DNA of 19,564 nucleotides from DATMYQ01 sp035560935. Its GTDB lineage: Bacteria > Bacillota > Negativicutes > Sporomusales > Sporomusaceae. Shown here piece by piece: positions 1 through 7,167 of the stretch. The position numbers and the translations under genes are program-made. Where the stretch lies: the NCBI GenBank assembly GCA_035560935.1, contig DATMYQ010000336.1:1-19564 (forward strand), written 5' to 3'. The notes below the pieces were generated by a model that was not told where the DNA came from, made no database searches, and saw only the letters and a program-made list of their open reading frames with translations. Within the stretch, counting starts at the first letter, position 1. Each line of letters begins with the position of its first letter.

Positions 1-37
1 ATATATATATGGGGAAAAGGAAGGGTGTAGATTTATT

Positions 38-1399
38 ATGGAGATCAAACGTAATGCGTTTAAAGCTTATGATATTCGCGGCAAGGTTCCCGAAGAAATG
101 AATGAAGAAATGGTGTATCGTATTGGACGCACTTTTGCCGATACCTGTAAGGCGAAAAAAGTGGCGGTTGGTTGTGATATCCGGTTGTCAGGGCCTGCTT
201 TCAAAAACGCTTTGATGAAAGGGCTTACGGAAACGGGTTGTGACGTCATTGATATTGGCGTTTGCGGGACGGAACAAATTTACTTTGCCACCGCCCATTT
301 AAAACTGGATGGTGGAATGATGATCACCGCCAGTCATAATCCCAAAGACTATAACGGCATGAAATTGGTGCGGGCGGAGTCCCGTCCCATTAGTGGTGAT
401 ACCGGACTGAGGGAAATTGAAGAGCAAGTGGTGAATGGTACTTTTGCGCCGGTTAGCCCGGGGATTCACCCTGGTAAGGTTACTCAGTTAGACGTTATGC
501 AGGATTATATTGAACATTTACTGACCTATGTGGACACTGCGGCGTTAAAACCATTAAAAGTGGTGGTGAACGCCGGTAATGGCGGTGCCGGTGCCGTGAT
601 TGACGCATTGGAGAAGTACCTGCCGTTCGAGTTTATCAAAGTTAACCATCAGCCAAACGGCAATTTCCCCAACGGAGTTCCCAATCCCTTGCTGATTGAG
701 AATCGTGAGGTAACCGCCAAGGTTATGCGAGAGAATGGCGCTGATGTGGGCATTGCCTGGGATGGGGATTTTGACCGCTGTTTTCTGTTTGATGAACAGG
801 GGGATTTTGTTGAAGGTTATTATCTTGTGGGTTTCCTGGCGCAGGCTTTTCTGCAGCGGCGTCCCGGCGCCAAAATTATTTATGATCCGCGCCTAACCTG
901 GAATACTGTGGAACTCGTGGAACAAGCGGGTGGGATTCCTGTTCTTTCCAAAACGGGGCATGCTTTTATCAAAGAGCGGATGCGCAAAGAAGACGCTGTA
1001 TATGGCGGTGAAATGTCGGCCCATCATTATTTTAAGGATTTTTTCTATTGTGACAGCGGCATGATCCCCTGGTTATTGGTGCTGGAAATTATTTGTCGCG
1101 CCGGCAAGCCATTATCGGCGTTGTTGAAGGAGCGAATAGCCTGCTATCCGGTTAGCGGAGAGATCAATAGTACGGTGGTTGATGCCGGAGCTGTGATGAA
1201 AAAAATTGAGGAGCGGTATACTCCTGGAGCGTTGAAAGTGGAACGAGTGGACGGATTGAGTGTGGAATACGCGGCCTGGCGATTTAATGTGAGGATGTCC
1301 AATACGGAACCGGTGCTGCGGCTGAACGTGGAATCACGCGGTGAGGCCGGGCTGATGCAGGAGAAAACCAAGGAACTGTTGGCGCTGATACGCGAATAG
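38..1399 (+). CDS. manB: Phosphomannomutase/phosphoglucomutase, ManB/CpsG type
   Basis: Interconverts mannose-6-phosphate and mannose-1-phosphate (often also the glucose phosphates) in the cytoplasm, feeding GDP-mannose and surface polysaccharide synthesis. The 453-residue protein matches the remembered E. coli CpsG/ManB sequence over its whole length. It has the phosphoserine loop TASHNP (Ser99), the metal loop DGDFDR (residues 242-247), the sugar-binding GGEMSAHHYF and the C-terminal phosphate-binding SNTEP. These mark the four alpha-D-phosphohexomutase domains in order, and the length is normal. The ATG follows a purine-rich stretch (about 11-25) with a rather long spacer, and the promoter must lie left of the window. 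Nothing links it to the sugar-acid genes downstream, so it is probably the end of the preceding locus. GlmM is unlikely given the CpsG-like active-site loops. Confidence 0.93.
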   Translation: MEIKRNAFKAYDIRGKVPEEMNEEMVYRIGRTFADTCKAKKVAVGCDIRLSGPAFKNALMKGLTETGCDVIDIGVCGTEQIYFATAHLKLDGGMMITASHNPKDYNGMKLVRAESRPISGDTGLREIEEQVVNGTFAPVSPGIHPGKVTQLDVMQDYIEHLLTYVDTAALKPLKVVVNAGNGGAGAVIDALEKYLPFEFIKVNHQPNGNFPNGVPNPLLIENREVTAKVMRENGADVGIAWDGDFDRCFLFDEQGDFVEGYYLVGFLAQAFLQRRPGAKIIYDPRLTWNTVELVEQAGGIPVLSKTGHAFIKERMRKEDAVYGGEMSAHHYFKDFFYCDSGMIPWLLVLEIICRAGKPLSALLKERIACYPVSGEINSTVVDAGAVMKKIEERYTPGALKVERVDGLSVEYAAWRFNVRMSNTEPVLRLNVESRGEAGLMQEKTKELLALIRE

Positions 1400-1457
1400 C
1401 CAGTGGGCACACGTTGACTATGAAGTTATATGGGGCGGGGATGCCAAACAACGAATT

Positions 1458-1473
1458 GTCACAAAAATGTGAC
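1458..1473. promoter_or_regulatory. Inverted repeat (possible operator) before the AEC permease gene
   Basis: GTCACA (1458-1463), four A residues, then TGTGAC (1468-1473): two perfect 6-base arms ending directly before the -35 hexamer of the next promoter. Position and symmetry suggest a regulator site. The arms are in the opposite order to the Crp/Fnr consensus TGTGA-N6-TCACA, so no regulator is assigned. Confidence 0.45.
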
Positions 1474-1502
1474 TTGACAAAGAAAGGCGCGTGCGGTATG
1501 CT
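1474..1502 (+). promoter_or_regulatory. Sigma-70/SigA-type promoter of the AEC permease gene
   Basis: A perfect -35 TTGACA (1474-1479), a 17-base spacer and -10 TATGCT (1497-1502). Transcription should begin near 1509. That is downstream of the in-frame GTG at 1491, so the coding start must be later (GTG 1539). Confidence 0.75.
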
Positions 1503-1538
1503 ACGTACAGAAAAACAAAAAACAGGAGAACCTTTATT

Positions 1539-2486
1539 GTGGATGTAGAAAAAAAGTTACTCTACATCGTCATTGATTTGTTGCTGCCGCTGTTAATCGG
1601 ATATTTTCTGCGGCGCAACCGGCATCTGAAAGACAAGTTTTTTGATACTATGATTCACTACAATATGCTGTTCTTTTATCCGTTATTGTCGGTGCTGAGT
1701 TTCTGGGTGTTGCCTCTGACATGGGAACTGATCTGGTTACCGGTATTTGGCGTGCTGTTATGTTTTATTCCCGGTGGTGCGGCGTATTTGTTGTTCGGCA
1801 GGAAATACGCTGATCCTCTGGATATGGGCAGCTATATTATTACGGCGATGCTGGCTAATCTGGGAACGCTGGGCGGGCTTTGCGCCTATATTATTTACGG
1901 CGAGACCGGTTTTGCCTATTCGCAGTTGATTGTCGTGTCCCAGGTATTTGTGATTTTTTTGGTCTGCTATCCGCTGGCCCGCTATTATTACCGGTGCAGC
2001 CGGGGGCGGGAGCAGGCGGCGATGTCCTGGCAGGAGTTGGTGTTTACCCGTAATCAGTTACCGGTGTTGGGGTTGCTGCTGGGTTTCCTTCTTTGCTGGC
2101 TGAAGGTGCCGCGACCGGCTTTGCTGGGCGAATTTTTTGATCCCTTGGTGCACATCTCGGCCTGGACGGCATTGATCCCGGTGGGTCATGCCACAGATTT
2201 CTCGGCAATCCGGCGCTATCTGTTCAGTACGCTGGATTTGGCACCTATCCGGTTTATTGTGACGCCTCTGATCAGTTACGGTGTCGCCCGTCTGGTCTTC
2301 AATGATCCGGTGGCGATCAATACGGTTTTGATTCTGGCCAGTACACCCACCGCGATTAGTGCGGTCATGACCGCCAAAATTCACGGACTCAACGTACATA
2401 TTGCGACGGCGTCTTTCTTTTCCACTACGGTGCTGTTTTTACTGCTGATATACCCGGTGATCTTTTTCTGTTTGACGGTGCATTAA
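1539..2486 (+). CDS. AEC-family (auxin efflux carrier-like) permease
   Basis: An integral membrane protein of about 315 residues with roughly ten hydrophobic segments, arranged as in the Mem_trans/AEC family. These carriers move organic anions such as malate or malonate in bacteria, but the substrate here cannot be read from sequence. The N-terminus runs almost directly into a membrane helix (LLYIVIDLLLPLLIGYFL). Short basic loops (RRNRH, RCSRGR) and a C-terminal half with VNDP-like and STPTAIS-like motifs match the family. The GTG at 1539 is preferred because AGGAG (1524-1528) sits 10 bases upstream and the promoter at 1474-1502 overlaps the longer in-frame GTG start at 1491. It is a single-gene unit between manB and iclR. 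It could be a carrier for an acid used by the downstream cluster, but its palindrome differs from the one at iclR/mhpF. Confidence 0.85.
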   Translation: MDVEKKLLYIVIDLLLPLLIGYFLRRNRHLKDKFFDTMIHYNMLFFYPLLSVLSFWVLPLTWELIWLPVFGVLLCFIPGGAAYLLFGRKYADPLDMGSYIITAMLANLGTLGGLCAYIIYGETGFAYSQLIVVSQVFVIFLVCYPLARYYYRCSRGREQAAMSWQELVFTRNQLPVLGLLLGFLLCWLKVPRPALLGEFFDPLVHISAWTALIPVGHATDFSAIRRYLFSTLDLAPIRFIVTPLISYGVARLVFNDPVAINTVLILASTPTAISAVMTAKIHGLNVHIATASFFSTTVLFLLLIYPVIFFCLTVH

Positions 2487-2550
2487 TCCACGGGATAAAG
2501 GTTCCGGCCGGAAAACCAAATTAGTGGCGTGAAAGTTAAAATGTGAACAA

Positions 2551-2569
2551 GGTCCGACGATAACGAACG
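2551..2569. promoter_or_regulatory. Putative IclR-type operator before iclR
   Basis: GGTCCG (2551-2556), a 7-base spacer, CGAACG (2564-2569). This has the same geometry and the same right arm as the perfect palindrome CGTTCG-N7-CGAACG at 3431-3449 before mhpF; the left arm is degenerate. It ends just before the ribosome site of the regulator gene (GAGGTG, 2571-2576), as expected for autoregulation. Confidence 0.45.
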
Positions 2570-2583
2570 AGAGGTGTTTTTTT

Positions 2584-3372
2584 TTGCTGAATGTGGATGA
2601 TATGGGCGGCGACCGCTACATTCAATCGGTGTTTCGGGCGTTGAAGATGATGGAATATATTGCGGAATGTCGCCAGGAGGCGGGACTGACGGAAATCGGG
2701 CGGGGCGTGGGCCTGAGTAAGAGCACCACCCATGGTCTGATTTCGACGTTGGAACGTTGCGGTTACATCCGGCAAAACCCGGCGACCGGGAAATATTCGC
2801 TGGGACTGAAACTGTTCGAACTGGGACAGGCGTATGCGGCCGGGCTGGATTTGCGGGAGGTGGCTCTGCCTTATCTGCGGGAGCTTTCCGCCCGGTATCA
2901 GGAGACGGTCCATTTGGCGGTATTGTCCGAAGGTGATGTGGTGTATATTGACAAAGTGGACGGACCGCTGTCCATCGGCATCCGTTCCCGGGTTGGCGGC
3001 CGCAATCCCGCCCATTGCACCGGAGTGGGCAAAGTTTTAATTAGCGCCGTGGATCCGAAAAAACTGGAGTTGCTTTACGCGGGGAAAACGATGAAACGAT
3101 TTACCGAACATACCGTAACCGACTGGGATACGCTGCGGTCCGAACTTCAAAAAGTCCGGGAGGTGGGATATGCCTGGGACAGGGAAGAATTTGAAAACGA
3201 ATTGTGGTGTGTGGCGGCGCCGGTGCGGGATGGTTCCGACACCGTGGCGGCGGCCATCAGCCTGTCCGGACCGGCGCAGCGAATGAAAAGCACCGACCGG
3301 GAACAGGTGGCGGCGGATGTATTGAACACCGCCCAAAAAATATCGCGGCAATTGGGATACCGGGATGGGTAA
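2584..3372 (+). CDS. IclR-family transcriptional regulator
   Basis: A 262-residue DNA-binding regulator of normal IclR length. The N-terminal winged helix-turn-helix covers about residues 10-75 (GLTEIGRGVGLSKSTTHGLI, then the wing region with NPATGKYSLG). The C-terminal effector-binding domain covers about 90-255, including the typical LPYLRELSARY helix, HLAVLSEGDVVYIDKVDG and the later CVAAPVRDG strand. The TTG start at 2584 has GAGGTG 7 bases upstream; GTG 2593 and ATG 2602 are alternatives that would shorten the N-terminus slightly. It reads in the same direction as mhpF-mhpE-dehydratase, 93 bases ahead of them, and the CGAAC/GTTCG palindromes before both genes suggest it controls itself and that operon. 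IclR relatives (KdgR, PobR and others) commonly sense sugar acids or aromatic acids; the ligand here is unknown. Confidence 0.93.
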   Translation: MLNVDDMGGDRYIQSVFRALKMMEYIAECRQEAGLTEIGRGVGLSKSTTHGLISTLERCGYIRQNPATGKYSLGLKLFELGQAYAAGLDLREVALPYLRELSARYQETVHLAVLSEGDVVYIDKVDGPLSIGIRSRVGGRNPAHCTGVGKVLISAVDPKKLELLYAGKTMKRFTEHTVTDWDTLRSELQKVREVGYAWDREEFENELWCVAAPVRDGSDTVAAAISLSGPAQRMKSTDREQVAADVLNTAQKISRQLGYRDG

Positions 3373-3413
3373 AACCCAGGTTTACCGGAACGAATTCCTG
3401 GTTAAGCTATTTA

Positions 3414-3443
3414 TTGTAAAAATCGAACTACGTTCGTTAATAT
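3414..3443 (+). promoter_or_regulatory. Putative promoter of the mhpF-mhpE-dehydratase operon
   Basis: TTGTAA (3414-3419), an 18-base spacer, TAATAT (3438-3443). Both hexamers are near consensus. The spacer contains one CGAAC/GTTCG palindrome and the -10 is flanked by another, which is the usual placement for a repressor-controlled promoter. Confidence 0.5.
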
Positions 3444-3449
3444 CGAACG
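3424..3449. promoter_or_regulatory. Overlapping CGAAC/GTTCG palindromes, putative IclR operator
   Basis: Two perfect inverted repeats share a middle arm: CGAAC (3424-3428)-TAC-GTTCG (3432-3436), and CGTTCG (3431-3436)-TTAATAT-CGAACG (3444-3449). They cover the -35 to -10 spacer and the start region of the putative promoter at 3414-3443. A degenerate copy lies before iclR at 2551-2569. Assignment to the adjacent IclR protein is inferred from position and recurrence. Confidence 0.6.
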
Positions 3450-3474
3450 AACAATATAAGGAAGGATGATTGAC

Positions 3475-4362
3475 TTGCGGGAATCATTAAACGTCGCTAT
3501 CATCGGCCCGGGGAATATCGGGATAGATCTGATGATGAAACTGAAACGGAGCAAGCGGTTGAATCTGGCGTTGATGGCCGGAATTATACCGGAGTCGGCC
3601 GGACTGAAGGCTGCGGCCAAAGATGGTGTGGCGATTAGTATCAAGGGCATTGACGGTGTGCTGGAGTTTGCCGGTTTGGATCTGGTATTCGATGCCACCG
3701 GAGCGGCGGCGCATCTGCAGCATGCACCAAAACTGAAACAGGCGGGACTGTTTGCCGTTGATTTAACGCCGGCTGCGGTGGGGCCGTACGTGGTTCCGGC
3801 GGTGAATCTCGGTGCCGGAGTGCTGCAAAGCGGCAATGTCAATATGGTCACCTGCGGCGGCCAGGCCACGGTGCCGGTTGTTCATGCAATCAACCAGGTG
3901 ACGGCGGTGGATTATGCGGAAATTGTGGCGACCATCAGCAGTAAAAGCGCCGGTCCCGGTACCCGTCAAAATATTGACGAATTTACGCAAACCACCCGGA
4001 ACGCCCTGATACAGGTGGGCGGCGCCCGGACTGCCAAAGCTATTATTATTCTGAATCCGGCGGAACCGCCGATGATGATGCGCAATACGGTATATGCGCG
4101 CTGTGACGTGTCAAAAATTGATGAAATACGCCAGTCGGTGGAGGCGATGGCCCAGCGCCTGCGGCAGTATGTTCCCGGCTATCGCCTGAAAGTGCCGACC
4201 TACGCGGATGGCGACCGCGTTGTCACGGTGATTGAAGTCGAGGGTGCGGGAGATTATCTGCCCACTTACTCGGGCAATCTGGACATTATCACGTCGGCGG
4301 CGGTCGCCGTTGCCGAGCGCTATGCCGATTGGAAAATGCAACAGGAGGGCCAGAGCAAATGA
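3475..4362 (+). CDS. mhpF: Acetaldehyde dehydrogenase (acylating), MhpF/DmpF type
   Basis: Oxidises acetaldehyde (or a similar small aldehyde) to the acyl-CoA with NAD+ and CoA, normally in a channelling complex with the aldolase encoded next. The protein shows the N-terminal nucleotide-binding loop GPGNIG, the catalytic cysteine in NMVTCGGQATVP (about residue 127), and the C-terminal dimerisation half with SAGPGTRQNIDEFT and the strongly conserved NTVYA region. The length is about 295 residues, slightly shorter than typical DmpF. The TTG at 3475 is chosen because AGGAAGG (3459-3465) would touch the upstream ATG at 3466 but lies 9 bases from this TTG. Its stop overlaps the mhpE start (ATGA), so the two are translationally coupled. 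No meta-cleavage genes are nearby, which argues against aromatic degradation. Confidence 0.9.
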   Translation: MRESLNVAIIGPGNIGIDLMMKLKRSKRLNLALMAGIIPESAGLKAAAKDGVAISIKGIDGVLEFAGLDLVFDATGAAAHLQHAPKLKQAGLFAVDLTPAAVGPYVVPAVNLGAGVLQSGNVNMVTCGGQATVPVVHAINQVTAVDYAEIVATISSKSAGPGTRQNIDEFTQTTRNALIQVGGARTAKAIIILNPAEPPMMMRNTVYARCDVSKIDEIRQSVEAMAQRLRQYVPGYRLKVPTYADGDRVVTVIEVEGAGDYLPTYSGNLDIITSAAVAVAERYADWKMQQEGQSK

Positions 4363-5363
4363 AAAAGGTGCGGATTATTGACAGTACACTGCGCGATGGC
4401 ATGCATGCGGTCAGCCATCAGCTGACGCCGGAACAGATGGCCACGGTGGCGCTGAAACTGGATGAAGCCGGTGTGGATACCCTTGAGGTCGGTCATGGCG
4501 ACGGGCTGGGCGGTTCTTCCTTCCAGTACGGTTTCTCCCGGGCCAGTGAGACAGAATATTTTCAGGCCGTGTCAAAAGCACTGAGAAAGACCCGGCTGGC
4601 GGTGCTGCTGATCCCGGGGATCGGGACGGTAGAAGACCTGGAAGCGGCTATGAAATGCGGCGTAAAAACGGTACGGGTCGCCACGCATGTGACGGAAGCG
4701 GACACGGGGGAACAGCATATTCGGTTTGCGAAACAGCATGGTTTGGAAGCCATCGGCTTTTTGATGATGTCCCATATGGCGCCGCCGGAAAAAGTGCTGG
4801 AGCAGGCTCAACAGTTTGAAAGCTATGGCGCCGACTGCGTGTACGTCACCGATTCCGCCGGGGCGATGCTGCCAGCGGATGTCAGCGCTCGTTTGCAACT
4901 GGTTTCCCAGGCGCTGTCGGTACCGGTCGGTTTTCATGCGCATAACAATATGGGACTGGCCATTGGCAACACGCTGGCGGCCATTGAAGCCGGAGCATCC
5001 GTAGTGGATGGCACGGTGGGCGGACTGGGAGCCGGCGCCGGCAACGCGCAGTTGGAAGTGTTGGCGGCCGTGCTTCAGAAAGCCGGTTATGAGACCGGTG
5101 TGGACTTATATAAACTGATGGACCTGAACCGGGATGTGGTGACCGGGCTGATGCACCGGCCCCAGGTGATCAATCCGGATACGCTGGCGATCGGCTACGC
5201 CGGTGCGTACGGAAGCTTCCTGCTTCACAGCCGCCGGGCGGCGGAAAAATTCGGCGTGGACGCCCGGGATATTTTACTGGAAATGGGCCGGCGCAAAACG
5301 GTGGGCGGTCAGGAAGACATGATCATTGACGTGGCGCTGGAACTGAGCCGGGCCCGAAAATAG
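4359..5363 (+). CDS. mhpE: 4-hydroxy-2-oxovalerate aldolase, MhpE/DmpG type
   Basis: A class II, divalent-metal aldolase that splits 4-hydroxy-2-oxoacids into pyruvate and an aldehyde; the aldehyde is tunnelled to the partner dehydrogenase. The TIM-barrel starts with IDSTLRDG (Arg12, Asp13; the family's catalytic Arg and metal Asp). It carries the metal-binding HAHNN (His193, His195), the GLGAGAGN loop, and a C-terminal helical region with INPDTLAIGYAGAYGSF that contacts the dehydrogenase in known complexes. It has 334 residues, slightly shorter than DmpG. ATG 4359 is chosen over the in-frame TTG 4329 because AGGAGG (4343-4348) precedes it and it overlaps the mhpF stop. A dehydratase follows after 13 bases. 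That pairing suggests the 4-hydroxy-2-oxoacid comes from a dehydrated polyhydroxy acid rather than from an aromatic ring. Confidence 0.92.
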   Translation: MKKVRIIDSTLRDGMHAVSHQLTPEQMATVALKLDEAGVDTLEVGHGDGLGGSSFQYGFSRASETEYFQAVSKALRKTRLAVLLIPGIGTVEDLEAAMKCGVKTVRVATHVTEADTGEQHIRFAKQHGLEAIGFLMMSHMAPPEKVLEQAQQFESYGADCVYVTDSAGAMLPADVSARLQLVSQALSVPVGFHAHNNMGLAIGNTLAAIEAGASVVDGTVGGLGAGAGNAQLEVLAAVLQKAGYETGVDLYKLMDLNRDVVTGLMHRPQVINPDTLAIGYAGAYGSFLLHSRRAAEKFGVDARDILLEMGRRKTVGGQEDMIIDVALELSRARK

Positions 5364-5376
5364 GAGGAATGCAACG

Positions 5377-7056
5377 ATGCAGTATCGCAGCAGTGAGGTT
5401 TTACGACGGCCGGAAGGTAGTTTTAACCGCAGCGTATTTAAATCGGTGGGATATTCGGATGATGATCTGAATCGTCCGGTGATCGGTATTGCCAACTCCT
5501 GGAATGAACTGGTGCCCGGTCATGCCAATTTGCGGCAACTGGCGGATTTTGTCCGCAAGGGCATTCACCGGGCCGGAGGAACCGTGGCCGAGTTTGGCGT
5601 TATCGGCGCCTGCGACGGCACGGCCCAGGGGCACGCCGGTATGCACTATATTTTGCCCTCGCGGGATCTGATCGCCAATGATATTGAAGTGATGGCCGAG
5701 GCCCACCGGCTGGATGGTTTGGTGCTGTTGGGTTCCTGTGACAAAATTGTTCCGGGCATGCTGATGGCAGCGGCCCGGTTGAATATCCCGGCCATTTTCC
5801 TGCCGGGCGGACCGATGCTGGGCGGGGTTAATTTCGATGGCAGAAAATCGGATCTGACCACTATGTCGGAAGCGTTGGGCATGCTGAAAAGCGGAAAAAT
5901 CGATACTGACACGTATAATCAGTTAGAAGAAAGTTGCGGTCCGACTTGCGGCTCTTGTGCTTTTTACGGCACCGCCAATACGATGTGCTGTCTGGCGGAA
6001 GCGCTGGGTATGTCTTTGCCGGGAGCGGCGCTGGTGCCGGCGGTTTATGCGGAACGGTTCCGGCTGGCGGAACAAACCGGCCAGGCCATCGTGGGTCTGG
6101 TTAAAAATCAGCCGGGCAGCAAGGCGGTCATCACGCAGCAGTCACTGGAAAACGCGGTGCGGGTACTGATGGCTACCGGCGGTTCGACCAACGCCGTACT
6201 TCACCTGACGGCGGTGGCGGCGGAAATCGGTGTGACGGCGGAGACGATGATGGAGATGTATGAGCGCCTGAGTCAGTCTACGCCGCAGGTGGCGAAAGTC
6301 AATCCGGCCTCTAAATATGACATGGAAGATTTCTACCGGGCCGGCGGTATTCCCCGGGTCATGGCCGCAATTGCTCCGTTGCTGAACCCGGAATGCATGA
6401 CGGTCAGCGGCGGCACGGTGGCCGAGAATATCCAGGCCTACCGGTTCGCCTATCCGGCCGATGAACGGGTCATTTCGACGATGGATGCTCCGCTGGGTCA
6501 GGGAAAAGGTCTGGCCATCCTGCGGGGAAATCTGTCTCCGGATACCGCGGTCACCAAGCCGGCGGCCATTGATCCGGCGATGCATTTGTTTACCGGCAGC
6601 GCCAAAGTGTTTGACTCGGAAGAGGCGGCGGAAAAAGCCATTCTCGGCGGTGAAATTCAGTCGGGAGACGTGGTGGTTATCCGTTATGAAGGGCCCAAAG
6701 GCGGTCCCGGTATGCGGGAAATGTACAAAGCGATGAAATATCTCTACGGCATGGGTTTGGCGAAACAGACGGCGCTGATTACCGACGGCCGCTTTTCCGG
6801 CACCAACAACGGCTGCTTTGTCGGGCATATATCACCGGAGGCCGCCGATGGCGGACCGTTGGCCATCGTGCAGAATGGAGACAAAATTACCATTGATATT
6901 CCCCAGGGACGCTTGCACCTGCATCTGGACGAACAGGAAATCAACGAAAGACTGACGCATTGGCAGCGACCGGCGCCGAAATTTACCACCGGTTATCTGG
7001 GGCTTTATTCCAAACTGGCCGGATCGGCCGCTCAGGGAGCTGTGGTAAAAATATAG
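5377..7056 (+). CDS. IlvD/Edd-family dehydratase 1 (dihydroxy-acid / sugar-acid dehydratase)
   Basis: A cytoplasmic iron-sulphur lyase that removes water from 2,3-dihydroxy acids to give 2-oxo-3-deoxy acids. The 559-residue protein is full length. Cysteines sit in ACDG (Cys79), SCDK (Cys121) and CGSC (Cys194), the pattern also seen in gluconate-6-phosphate dehydratase (Edd). The PCN cysteine of the [2Fe-2S] branch is replaced by PGH (residues 47-49), so an oxygen-labile [4Fe-4S] cluster is likely. GGSTNAVLHL, the metal-binding YEGPKGGPGM and the serine motif DGRFSG are intact. AGGAGG lies 9 bases before the ATG, and the gene is 13 bases behind mhpE. This coupling suggests it makes the aldolase's substrate, from a pentonate or 5-deoxypentonate for example. 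True valine-pathway DHAD cannot be excluded, but no ilvB, ilvC or leu genes are near. Confidence 0.88.
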   Translation: MQYRSSEVLRRPEGSFNRSVFKSVGYSDDDLNRPVIGIANSWNELVPGHANLRQLADFVRKGIHRAGGTVAEFGVIGACDGTAQGHAGMHYILPSRDLIANDIEVMAEAHRLDGLVLLGSCDKIVPGMLMAAARLNIPAIFLPGGPMLGGVNFDGRKSDLTTMSEALGMLKSGKIDTDTYNQLEESCGPTCGSCAFYGTANTMCCLAEALGMSLPGAALVPAVYAERFRLAEQTGQAIVGLVKNQPGSKAVITQQSLENAVRVLMATGGSTNAVLHLTAVAAEIGVTAETMMEMYERLSQSTPQVAKVNPASKYDMEDFYRAGGIPRVMAAIAPLLNPECMTVSGGTVAENIQAYRFAYPADERVISTMDAPLGQGKGLAILRGNLSPDTAVTKPAAIDPAMHLFTGSAKVFDSEEAAEKAILGGEIQSGDVVVIRYEGPKGGPGMREMYKAMKYLYGMGLAKQTALITDGRFSGTNNGCFVGHISPEAADGGPLAIVQNGDKITIDIPQGRLHLHLDEQEINERLTHWQRPAPKFTTGYLGLYSKLAGSAAQGAVVKI

Positions 7057-7167
7057 GCTCTGGGTAATAAATTGATGGTGTGTGTCAAAAAAGTCCGGAG
7101 GTAATTACAAGAAGAGTGCGAAAATAGAGAAAGGATAAAACAAATCAGGCAAAGGAGGAATCAGGAG

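Noticed and set aside
1..10. AT dinucleotide run at the window edge
   Set aside because: Only five repeat units, cut by the window border; nothing functional can be said.
38..1399. manB as part of the sugar-acid pathway
   Set aside because: Phosphomannomutase has no role in the proposed non-phosphorylated route, and it is separated from it by an independently promoted permease gene.
3380..3405. Hairpin CCAGG...CCTGG after iclR as a terminator
   Set aside because: The stem is only 5 bases with a 16-base loop and no T tract; too weak to call.
3475..5363. Aromatic (phenol/biphenyl/phenylpropionate) meta-cleavage pathway
   Set aside because: Only the last two enzymes (MhpE, MhpF) are present; no ring-cleavage dioxygenase, hydrolase or hydratase is nearby, and the next gene is a dihydroxy-acid dehydratase.
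6142..6828. 228-codon minus-strand frame inside dehydratase 1
   Set aside because: Antisense to conserved IlvD/Edd motifs, with low-complexity His/Arg composition and no ribosome site; treated as a shadow frame.
7057..7167. Promoter before larA
   Set aside because: The 111-base gap was read for -35/-10 pairs; no pair with acceptable hexamers and 16-18 spacing was found, only a good ribosome site, so co-transcription with dehydratase 1 remains possible.
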